Part shown: positions 46,001 through 56,130 of the stretch, piece after piece
Layout: the number at the start of each line of letters is the position of its first letter
Position numbering within the stretch: position 1 is the stretch's first letter
Source of the DNA: Chaunax sp. Z400
Lineage: Eukaryota; Chordata; Actinopteri; Lophiiformes; Chaunacidae
NCBI GenBank assembly: GCA_037577475.1
Contig: CM075188.1
Location: 16,884,501 to 16,948,500 of the forward strand
Direction: 5' to 3'
DNA: 64,000 nt
The notes under the pieces: model-generated
The model's database searches: none
Told to the model about the DNA's origin: nothing
The model's input: only the letters and a program-made list of their open reading frames with translations
Made by a program: the position numbers and the translations under genes

Positions 46001-48446
46001 CTACTGTGAAAGGGTATTTATCTTGTGACAAATTCATTGTTATTGTGGTGGGTGGGTAATGAGCTGCCTGGGGGTGTCTCACTTCCTCTTTGTCTTTGTC
46101 ACAATTTCTCTATCACACACACTGTTGCACCAAGACTAACCTGTACGCCCTCCACCCTCAAACACACACAAATATATATACTGTAGAAAGAGAAAAACCT
46201 GCTGCCCATTGTAAAGCATTTCCATCGTACAGAATTATCTATAAGACCGTCAGTTTCCATTTAAGACATAATCCTCTCCATTGGTCATATTTCAGTTTGA
46301 AAGATAAGTACTATTACAACATGATGATCACAACAGAGTCATTAGATTGTCCACTGCACCCTCTCTTAAAATGAAAGGACTTTGCATGCATTAAAGGTTG
46401 TGTCATTGTACGACAGTCTGCAGGCATTTAATTCAGTGTGTCCAGAGAAACGAGTGATAAGTGAGAAACAACTCTTCATTCAAAATCCTGAAATGTCCTG
46501 TGTTAAAGAGGAGATGGGGGTCATTCTCCACTTCACTTAGTGGAACAACTTACATTGACCGGACTCATTGAACTTGTCCAGGAAATGCTTTTAAAACATC
46601 AGCAAGAACAACTGATTGAAGTCCATGATGGCTGCTTAGTCATTAGGCTGTATATCATTTGAGGCTTTTGCATCTTCATGAAACTCAGTGATTACGAAAT
46701 TAGTTATTACTCAAAGTTTTTAAGTTGATGAAGTGTGCTTCTCTGCATCTATGCATCTATGCATGGGAAATATTTTACTGTAAATGTCTCTTATGAAACC
46801 TCATATTCAATAAATGGCCAGAGTCGATATCGGCCCTCATAACTAATTTTGTTGCTCAAACATTAGGCACTGCAAAAAACAGAAATAATGTATTACAGCT
46901 GCTTTAAAATCGTAATTCATCACTTTATTGAAATTTAATGGCTAGATTTTCGTGGAAATTACTTAAATACTTCAACTTAAACTTAAAACTTAAATATCAA
47001 GGATGTGTATTTCAAAAAGAAAAAAATGTGTTTGTGTGTAAAGTGTGTTACAGAGAAAAATGCAAGGAAAAACAGAAAGAAATTTAAAAAAAAGAGAAAT
47101 GGAGAAGTTGATAATTGTTGTAATTCTGCTTTGTGTTTCTGTGGATTATCAAATCGCTTTTTAAGGTGTGTGTTCTTAATCACTTCAATCTCTCTGTGCA
47201 CTGGAAGTCCAAAGCTTACTGGCTCATTTTAACATGCAGATAGAGTTCTTTAAACAAAATGTGTGGAACAAACTGTCACTTAAAAGTACAATCACTTGCA
47301 ATTCAAAGAAATACCACCAAGTGACATTAAGGAGGCTTTTTTTAGTATGTCGAATTTTGTGTTTGTTATTTCAAGGAATAACAGAAATTCTGCTGAATCT
47401 CATGAAAATACAAAGAGAAGAATCCCATGAATCCTACCATAATAATAAAAGCACATAATGATAAAAGAAATCTTCGATGAAGGACCGAATTATTAATGTC
47501 ATCTCTTGTAGTCAGATCTTTTTATGATATGCAAATTGCTTCATATAAAGAGTGTTCATTTCCTCTCACAGTATGGGTGAGAATCCACAAACAATAAGCC
47601 ATTACCGGCAGCCAATCTTGCTTGCTCAGCAGGACCCCAGTCTATTCCAGTGAAGGACTGGTTAACAAGAGGCGGGCTGGCTGACAGCAAGGAGGTGGGA
47701 TTGGTTGTCTTCAGAGAGGCAGTGTGAAACTGCACTAATCAGGGTGAGGGTATATAACATAATGTCAAGGGGACTACACTTGACCTAGGATTGCTTGTTA
47801 ATGCATAAACACTGACTTCTGCCTGGATTTTCACATTTTCCTTTCCGTCATTCATCCTTTGTTCATCAATTAGACGCACATTAGCAAGCACGAAAAAACA
47901 AACTCTAAAGTGACGAGGATGTCAATAGGTCGGGTTAGAAATTGGTTATGATCAGCTGGCTGGGAGGTTGATGTGGTGCTGATGCTTGTGCATAAAGTCC
48001 CGTTCCCTCCGCCTCCTCCCAACAATTCTGTATTCCTGCTTTTTTTCAAATGCCTTGACTGGCCAAAGTCACTCAAGGTAACAAGGGACCCATGGGCCTA
48101 TGTCTGGGTACCCTGATTACTGCATGTGTGTTTGTCAGTGTGAGTGTTGTGCATGGATTGTTTGAATAAAGGTAACACCATTGGGGTTCTGAGGTCAAAA
48201 ATAGTTAAGTGGTAAAAACCCCCCAAAAAAAACAGATTTAATTGAGCCACTGCTTTGATTTGACTAAAACCCAGTTTCACTGTCAGCATTCTGGGAAGAA
48301 AACCGATGTTGTGTTAAAGAACACAGATAGTATGACAATCCAGTGTGGTTATTTGTGGTAATAATGTCTGCCCAGGTGAGGCCTCGCATTGGCAAAAAAT
48401 ATCCTTAGATGACGAAAAGTGAAAAAGCAATTACAAAAAAATATTA
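43076..48446. other. Presumed intron, no exon recognised
   Basis: Several short ORFs, including overlapping ones on both strands at 44441-44943, have no domains. The block 43480-43600 (single-copy-looking, with taatggcc-type words) is a possible conserved element. Confidence 0.45.
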
Positions 48447-48545
48447 GTGTTGGGTATTGCAATGAATTTTCGTATTGCAATATATTGCAGTACTTTGTGG
48501 CATACTGCGATATGTATTGCAAGTACATAATAATATAATACATAA
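48447..48545. mobile_element. Small dispersed-repeat fragment (ttgggtattgcaat type)
   Basis: Reads gtgttgggtattgcaatgaa and then several tattgcaata words, a common teleost repeat motif. Too short to classify. Confidence 0.35.
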
Positions 48546-48812
48546 TGTAGTTCACAGAATGCACTAGTTACAATATTTTATTAAGTCTTATGATTATTTT
48601 GTCTGAAACAACAATGATGATATTTTTTATGCTTTTCAGTTTAGTGAAAAATGCTGGAAAAAAATACTTAACATAAAAATAAAATATTCTTGAATTGAAC
48701 TTACTAACTTACAAGTAATTTGCTTATGACTTTGTAAGTTTTAATCAATTCAATAGTAGCTGTGCTTTCAACACAGTATCACAGCAGACACATTAGAGGA
48801 TATCCTGTTTAG

Positions 48813-49515
48813 GGTTGGGCATTGTTTGGATTTTAACTATTCTGATTCTGATTCCGATTCTGCTTTTCAATTCTGGTTCTTGTTGGTTCTCAATTCCAGT
48901 ACTTTGAGGGGCAGAGTCAAAACAGGCCACATGCTTACTTCACAGAAGAAAAATGTATTTTAAAAAAGCTTTATAGAAGCCATTCTGTATAAAGAATGTA
49001 TAATTCATTATGAATGACTCATTCGTCATATGACTAGAATTGATCATATCCCTGCAAACTCAAAAGCAAACAAAACCTAGCTTTTATACAGTAGGTTAGG
49101 GTGGTAGTCTTTGCTGCATAGGTGAAAGGGGTGTCATGTTGTGGGATCACTGCCACTGGCTGCTGGCCTTAGCAATATGCGGACGTCCAAACACGGTACA
49201 CTCGCAGATGTTTCGTCATGTTTGTTGTGCATCCTCCCTTGCACAAAATAAGTTTGGTACAGGTGTTGCACTGTGACGGCCCAGCATTTTTTAGGATAAA
49301 ATAAAGCCACTCTTTTGAGTGCCACTGGTACCCATCCAACCTGTGAGGCGGAAACTATGGAAGATGCATGCCACCACCACGGAAACTGCAGCTTAACTTG
49401 ATGGTGAATGAAATTTATTTAGGAGCCACTGAACACAATCAAAATTAAAATGTCTAAACGATTCCGATGGAATCAGACTTTTGGAACCAGTTCCAATTTG
49501 GTGTCCTTACAACTA
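48813..49515 (-). mobile_element. hAT-type transposon remnant with BED-finger coding fragment
   Basis: Starts agggttgggcattgtttgga, followed by repeated gattc-gattc words (48840-48890), and ends near acgattccgatggaatcaga and ggaaccagttccaatttgg. These are the usual subterminal sequences of a large teleost hAT family. The minus strand encodes part of a BED zinc finger (see next entry), placing the coding 5' end toward 49515. The total of about 700 bases, against several kb expected for a full element, means the catalytic region is lost. Exact terminal repeats are not resolved. Confidence 0.55.
49199..49309 (-). pseudogene. BED zinc-finger fragment of a hAT transposase
   Basis: The minus-strand frame starting at 49309 reads WLYFILKNAGPSQCNTCTKL, then continues ILCKGGC-TTNMTKHLRV. 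This is the BED finger pattern: an aromatic W.YF start, C-x2-C, a KGG.T.N turn, then His in a KHL helix. The second metal-binding His expected a few residues on is not evident (codons drift to YRVW). The finger is used for DNA binding in ZBED proteins and hAT transposases. No catalytic RNase-H-like core follows. Confidence 0.7.
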
Positions 49516-49735
49516 TATGATGTATTGCAATGAAATTTGGTCCATTCTGTCACATCCCACTTAGCATGAATCGTATTAACTTTGGGGATCACGTAACTTT
49601 AAATCCAGCATAACCTGTTATTATGAGCATGTTAGCATGCTGATTTTAGCATTGAGCTGCAATCATAACTCTACCTAAATGCATCGTCACAAGACGGTGA
49701 GCATGACAGTACACTCTTAGTCTTGTTTTAGCCGA
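49505..49735 (+). mobile_element. Teleost dispersed repeat copy (reference orientation)
   Basis: Reads tgcaatgaaatttggtccat, then gcatgaatcgtattaacttt, gatcacgtaactttaaatcc, gagcatgttagcatgctgat and, at the end, actcttagtcttgttttag. This is the best-preserved of the four copies. It directly abuts the hAT remnant. Confidence 0.65.
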
Positions 49736-49763
49736 ATGTCTATGAGACTGACAGTCACTGACT

Positions 49764-49812
49764 TGTCTTCTTCTTCTTCTCTCTCTCTCTCCTTTCTTCT
49801 CCCTCCCTCCCT
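49764..49812. repeat. Polypyrimidine (CTT/CT/CCCT) tract
   Basis: An interrupted run of ttcttcttct, ctctctctct and ccctccctccct. Confidence 0.85.
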
Positions 49813-51644
49813 GTCCATAAATAGCTCTGTGTCTATTTCAGTACCACAGATACTTGAGACAAAATCAGACAAATCAGTGGGCCTTCACTGAATTGCAGGT
49901 ATCCAAATGATAAAAGCCAATTTTCTGATTGAAGTGAACTCATAGGTTACCAAACAATATGCTGTTTTTTTCTGCTGTTCACATCTAGGCTTTAATTCCC
50001 AGTGGCACACTTTACTTAACAGCATCTCATGCAGCTGAACCTGAAAGCCTTATTGTAGGCAGATAATTAAATCAAAACGCATCTTGATGGACTTGAACAG
50101 TAATACATGAAGAAGACAGAAAGCCATGTTTTGCAATCAAAGCACTCAAGGGAAGACAGCTGCCCAGTAGCCATGTATCCAACAGCTCCTTACAAAGCAC
50201 GATGATAAAGTCATCCACAGAGAGAGACACCTGGATCTAGGACAGTCAGAGTGACACACAGGTCTGTACCAAGAATGTAATGCCATTTTCCAGGCAGCCA
50301 TTAGTAATCAGGTTGCTGTACCCTCCTGCTCAGCGATAAGAGGGGATCCTCCTCCTTTTACTGCCATCCCTCATCATTAGCAGCTGCTGGCCAAGCTGCA
50401 AGTAGCAACACAGCTATAGTGTAAGTAATGACTTTGCCAGCTTTCTGCAAGAAGAGCTCAGTGTCTTTCTTCTCCACACATTTTCTTAATGGCAAGGTGA
50501 TGGGGGAAGAGGAAATTGGCCACTGGGGCCCCTAAGGAGCTTTTGTTCTGCTGCAGGATGTAAGAAGATATCAAAGAGGGAGAGACTTAAATTAGGGAGA
50601 GAGGGAGAGGTCAGCCTGTGGGTGATACCACCCAGCTGCTATTACCTGCCCTCATCAGTCATGCTCTCCCTCTTACCATCAAGGCCAACCCTGTTATCTC
50701 TCAAAGTCAGTCTCAGATGTGTCTATTGCGAAGAGGGGAGGGTGGAATGAATTTGACATGTCAGATGATTGGGGGTTTGGAGTAATTATTTTTAATTAAA
50801 ATGAAAAATAGGACATGCAATTAAGACAAACCTTTTTTTTAACTTGCAAACTTATCTAAGAGAAAACATAAACATGGGGAAAAGTGTGGAAAATCAGCTG
50901 ACCTTGGCATCCCCTGTGGAAGTTTAATGATCTTGCTCTGTTCTCCCCTCATTCCTCTCCCTTATAGCTTGATTATACTAGACAGAAGTGCAGTAGCATT
51001 TTAGCAGAGACATGAAACACTCTTATAAGAATATAATCTCAGCTTCTCTTATTAGCATCCAGCTCATTGCTGTACTGCTGTTGGAGGAATTACAACTCCA
51101 AGCACTCCAAGCACTTACTGAGCACTGATGAGGTAAATGGATGAGTCAGTGTCAGTTCATGCAAGTTGGGGTCAAGCATCTATGTTTAAAATTTGCAAGA
51201 TCAATTATAGCGACTGTGAGAGTTTTACGATCACAAATTTCTCTCTTTGGTCACCAGCATGGAAGGAGCTTATGTAAATTAGTTTATTCATTAGTTCCTT
51301 TTTGCCCTCTCAGATTGTTTCTGTCCATCAGGATCAATTCTGTCCACTATCAAATCAGATCGATGAGTTTGGCTCCTGACTCATGACAGATGTCAGTGTT
51401 TCCCCTACCATTCATTTGGAAGGGCAGCCATTTTACACTTATTTTAGTCAACAAAGAGTGTTGACATTTGATCCTTTTCTAAAACATCAGGCTGTTTTTA
51501 ACATTTCAGTTGATCTAACCAAAACCAAAACCACCTTCTTGCCAATATTTTTAATCACTTTAATCTTATTTCACTTATTTGATCAATTGTCAATTTAAGG
51601 CATACGTCCAGATATGGAATGTGTTCTGATTTTCATATTTATTT
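49813..51644. other. Presumed intron, no exon recognised
   Basis: Single-copy-looking stretch; 50300-50720 is slightly GC-richer and may be conserved. No coding exon was found. Confidence 0.45.
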
Positions 51645-51967
51645 TGAACCACGCCCAACTCCAAGCCAGTATGCCGGGCTTCTTACCCATTTAAAGTTTG
51701 GGGATAGGTTGAGATCATTTCAGCCCCGAGACCTCTAATCATCCACTTTACCAGATAAAACTGCGAGACTATGAGCACCAGGTATCTTGAGGGAAATCTT
51801 GCTATAAGATGGTCCCATTAACCTTTCACCCCTACACCCAGGTCGGACGACCGATTTGCAAGTCGAGACCACGGCGGTTCTCCACCAGAATTCCTCTGGC
51901 TTTCCCTGCACGGACATAGTTCACCTTTTTTCAGGTCCTATAGCACACTGTCACGCTCCTCTTCCCC
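51645..51967 (-). pseudogene. 28S ribosomal RNA pseudogene fragment
   Basis: On the minus strand this matches an internal part of eukaryotic 28S rRNA. Landmarks on the plus strand are cccaggtcggacgaccgatt at about 51838, gacctctaatcatccacttt at about 51730, ataggttgagatcatttc near 51705 and cgggcttcttacccattt near 51675. Compared with the remembered 28S consensus, at least two short deletions are present (around 51770 and 51800) and many CpG sites have become TG or CA. It is a dispersed, decayed piece of the roughly 4-kb gene and cannot be functional. Confidence 0.9.
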
Positions 51968-52139
51968 AAGGGAGCAGGCCCTTTATGGGGCTTGTTATTG
52001 CATTTCTGTAGCAAGATTTCAAATTTAAAAGACATAATACATTGTTTGTCCATGCCTTCTCGAGCAACACAGAAGCACTTTCTGATGGCCCTTTCTGCAG
52101 CAAGATATTATCTGCCAGTTTTCTCCAAAGTTTTCCCAA
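51968..52139. other. Short stretch after the rRNA fragment
   Basis: Nothing recognised. It no longer aligns to 28S. Confidence 0.5.
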
Positions 52140-52510
52140 TTCACTCAAGAAAAATAAAACAGTTTAATGATGTAACACCACTATGGTTAAGGTTTGATTA
52201 ATCACTAAATCAACTCTGATAGGCTTAGGGAATGTTCATGGTTTGGATTAAATCACCTTTGTTGAGGTCAAGAAAACGTTGTGGTTGGGGCTAAAATGAG
52301 TATGAGGGACTTTTGTTGTCATATTTAAAATAATAAACAATAATAAACACAAATTAAGGTTATGTAATAAGTAATCGTGGTCATGAAACAATGTTCACTC
52401 GTGGTTGGAAATGGGAGAAGCCGTCTGTGGTGTTAGAGACAGAAAATCCCAGAGGTTGATTGTCCGATAAAATATGTAGATGTAGCGTCCATTTCCAGCA
52501 CAACTGACAG
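52140..52510 (+). mobile_element. Dispersed repeat, SINE-like (unclassified)
   Basis: Contains actatggttaaggtttgatt, later aagaaaacgttgtggttggg and atcgtggtcatgaaacaatg. These words mark a teleost repeat family often ending in a tRNA-like segment, here eroded. Confidence 0.45.
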
Positions 52511-53429
52511 ATAAGAGTTCACGGTTCCCTTCAGCCGACACGCCCACCCAGTCTCAGAGCAGAGGATACTGCTTGGTTCAGATACTTTGACTGTTTTAAT
52601 CATTCAAATGGTGCAGAGTGGTTGATAACACATTCATCTGTCATGTGATATACTCTAAACCAAAATGTATTACTGCTTTACAGCCACCTTCAGGGCTTTC
52701 ACTTTCTCCAATTAAAACACTTAAATTAAGAGATGCCCAAAATGCCATCAATATATTGCTTAATACCACATAATAAAATACAAGAAAACAACTTGACTAA
52801 ACTTGACTACTCTCTTTGAGGTGGTCAGAGCAGCTGTGTGGTTTAAAATAAAACAAGCTGATACTGCATGTCATTAGTCTTTGCCAACAGAGTGCACTGA
52901 GTAGCATATTCATGAAGAATTGCTGAATTGTCTTAATTTCACAAGTTCACCACTTCTTTCGGTAGCTCACAGATGGCTCGTGTGTTTTGGAGCACTGGTC
53001 TGTTGCTATACAAAGAATGATTAAGGACAGAGCTGACTCATATTTGTGTCAGAGACTCTGCTTCACTTACTGTTATGTCAGGCTTTGCTGCGAGGTCATC
53101 TGGGCTTCTGGAAAATTAACAATAAACTCAGTACATGTAAGACAATCACCTTTTAGAGAGCTTTCATTCATTTTGCCATAATGCGGGGGAGGAAATAAAC
53201 ATTTCATTTAAAAAAATGTGCTCCTTTGATCTTATTTGTATTGGTACTGTAGCTCACATTTAATGAAGTTGATAGTCAAGGGATTTAAAATCGCACCATA
53301 TTATATATACACAATTATGCTTTTTTTAAAATTAATTTTGTTCTTTAATAACTTTTAATGATAATCTTAATTTAATCAGTATCAAAAACAACACCAAAAA
53401 TAAGCACCATAAATCTCTCACATCACAAT
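52511..53429. other. Presumed intron, nothing recognised
   Basis: AT-rich, with no exon or nameable repeat. Confidence 0.5.
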
Positions 53430-54185
53430 CTGTGAATAGTGTGTCCGACCATCAGCATTGATTACAGCAGTAATCCTCCTCCTCATGGACTGGTACAAAC
53501 TCTGGATGACACCCTGTGGCATGGTGGCTCACTCTTCAGTCAAAGCTGTCTGGAGTTGCTGCTGAATTTGTGGAGGATGTTCATGCTGTCCACATTCGCT
53601 CAGATAAACACAGGGTTTCAATGGAGTTTAGGTCTGGGCTGATCGCTAGCCGTTTCAGAACTGTGACGTCATTCTCCTCCAGAAACCGAATGTCATCCCA
53701 TCGACACAGCACAAGTATGAGGTGGTCAGGCTTGAAGTCCATTATATTACATACAATTCCTTATTGTTTTGGCATGTACACGTCTATTATGGGTGCAACT
53801 TGCTAAGGCCTGTCAGTCAGAGCCTGACGTGCAGCAGATATGTTGATCCTGATTCTGGGTTGTTACACATGGTCGACCGGTGCGCAGGCAGTCTGTCATT
53901 GTTCCTATGACTACATAACACTGGTGCAGACACACTATTGTGGAATTGGTGCACATTCACCATCCTTGTGGCTTGTCTGGTGGACTGCCTTTCCTCCAGC
54001 ATGTCAATGGCATGATCCTGGTTATGTTGCCCCAGCCGTGGCATTCTTACAGATGTCATTTCATTTCCTTCCTTTTTATAGGGTCGGGTTGGTTTAACAC
54101 AGGAGAGGTCATTTGGCATCAGTTGGATAAAGGCATTATGGCCATTTCTGTAAAAAAGTTTGTTTTCAGACTCAAGACTGCTCAC
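53430..54185 (-). pseudogene. Tc1/mariner-like transposase relic, internally deleted
   Basis: On the minus strand an N-terminus starts at 54044 with MPRLGQHNQDHAIDMLEERQ, matching the start of Tc1-like DNA-binding domains, followed by ATRMVNVHQ. The far side (53440-53690) encodes SPDLN and nearby the usual C-terminal words around SMRRRITAVINA. The middle, which should hold most of the DDE/D catalytic core, is largely missing, and frames are broken. Terminal inverted repeats are not resolved. Confidence 0.7.
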
Positions 54186-55324
54186 AAGAATCAGTCAAGT
54201 GTTGTTGATGCTATGGTTTGTGAACAGTGAACCTTTTGTTTTCTGACTGGCTTCAGAATTTCATGGTTCGGCCTCTGGTTTGAAAATCTGCAGGGATAAG
54301 GCAGATGAATCAAACTAAACTAAAAGGATTGGTGTGAAAGAGTACTATGAATTACACACAGGGCAATATTTGACCCTTCGGTTACAATTTTACAAACACT
54401 TCATTGATTTTAAATGGCAGGTTTACCCTGATCCCTTTTTCATTTGTGACCCTTCTCGTGGGTTAGGTGGTTGCAGTCGAGGTCTGTGTCCTCGACCGTA
54501 ACCATAAATACACTGATAACGAACAGACACTAGCATGAGGCTGCAGCAGTATAGTGGCAGACAAAGGTCAGTTTGTAGGACATTAGAAGGATGGGTCCAG
54601 ATTGCAGCAGGCAGAGAGCAGAGGGGAAACAAGCTTTGTTTTGTAAAGCACTCTAAACTAACTCTAAAACCTGTGTATCTATCCTTGCTGCATGTTGTAC
54701 AGATGTCTGACTCATGTCAGCGAGGAGGGTGCATCCCTTATGGATAATCCGAGGTCAATTAAAGAGCTAAGAACATGGGAAATGTGGTCTTTTGTTATCT
54801 GGCATCTGGTTGATAAAAATATTCCTCTTATTGCATGGCCAGCAGTTAAGCTGCATTGACAAGTTGCCATTATCTTAAGTCTAAATTAATTAAGTTGTCA
54901 TTCAAACAGAGCAGCAGTCATCCCTATCTAGAAGCTGTCTCTGATGTGTCAAATGTAACTATTCAAAATAGATCAAACAACAGCAGGAACGCACAGAGGA
55001 GTTGTGAATTTGTGGAGCTGGTGACAAGGTGACACATCACCTAACTCCTATATACTATGATTACAAATTCAAGAAGTGACCGTTTTCACGATCAGCAGTT
55101 TGATTTGCGTGTGTGTTGCTTGTATGACCATGGCTCACAGGAAAGCCGGTTCCCTGTCCTTGTGGCTGACATGACCGACCATGAAGAACCACAGCACTGC
55201 ATCAAAATGAATCTGAGGGGTGCAAGTGTGTGTAAATGAGAATAATATACATAAGTGTTGTCATCAGTAACATAGAGGCAAACTGAATTGCAGTAAACCA
55301 CAGCACTGAAGCCATTCGAGCCAT
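54186..55324. other. Presumed intron, nothing recognised
   Basis: No exon or repeat identified. Confidence 0.5.
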
Positions 55325-55455
55325 TTGTTTTTCTTGCTGTTAGCAGGATTAGAGATAATCTAACAGACAGATTTTCATGAAACTTGGTGGGAGGGTTAGG
55401 CATATGACAGAGGAGGACCCACTAAAATTTGAAGTGGGTTCAAATAAAGGGCAAA
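55325..55455. mobile_element. Teleost dispersed repeat (Angel-like fragment)
   Basis: Contains gattttcatgaaacttggtg, then gaggacccactaaaatttg. These words are typical of a common fish MITE. Confidence 0.5.
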
Positions 55456-55589
55456 CTCATAAATAAAGAAGTAGTTTCATAGCCAAGGAGTCTTATTATG
55501 AAGGTCAGACTAATATGAGACTTTTCCTTTTAGGTGCAATAACATATATAATAACTTATAAGACACAATCTAGAAAAATACTAAAACAA
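55456..55589. other. Short spacer
   Basis: Nothing recognised. Confidence 0.4.
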
Positions 55590-56130
55590 TACCTGGTGGA
55601 TCTGAACTTGGTAGAAGTATACATATAGAAAATGCAAGATGGCTACAGAACCCAGAATTTGTTACATTTATTGAAGACAAAATTGATACTTATTTTGAGT
55701 TAAACACAAATCAAACGAATGCCTGTATGAGATGGGAGGCATTTAAGGCTTATATTAGAGGCGAAATCATCAGCTACACAAGCTCCAAAAATAAAAAAAA
55801 CAAAAAGTAGAGATGGAAATGTTGGAAAAACAAATCAAATCTTTAGAGACAGAGCTAAGTCAAAGGGATGATCCAATTAAACAGAGAGATCTGCTGCTTT
55901 TGAGGACTAAGTATAATAAAAATATCTGCTGATAAGGCCGCAAAGAGTTTACTTTGGCTCAAACAGGCCTATTATGACCAAGGTGAAAAATGTGGGAGAC
56001 TTTTATCATGGAGGATTAAGAAAATGCAGTCTGGTAGAGCAATTAATAGTATAACAGCGCCCTCGGGACATTTAACAGTAGATCCATTGGAAATGAACAA
56101 CAGTTTAAGACAATTTTATCTTCTCCATGC
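55590..56130 (+). pseudogene. L1-type LINE ORF2 fragment (between endonuclease and RT)
   Basis: The plus strand reads WEAFKAYIRGEIISYTSSKN at about 55729, stops, then in other frames gives EKQIKSLETELS and further on YDQGEKCGRLL, SWRIKKMQSGRAINSI and FYL. This is the linker between the endonuclease and reverse transcriptase of L1 ORF2, in the right order. Both catalytic domains are missing. It is on the same strand as the L1 piece at 8860 but comes from a different part of ORF2. Confidence 0.75.
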
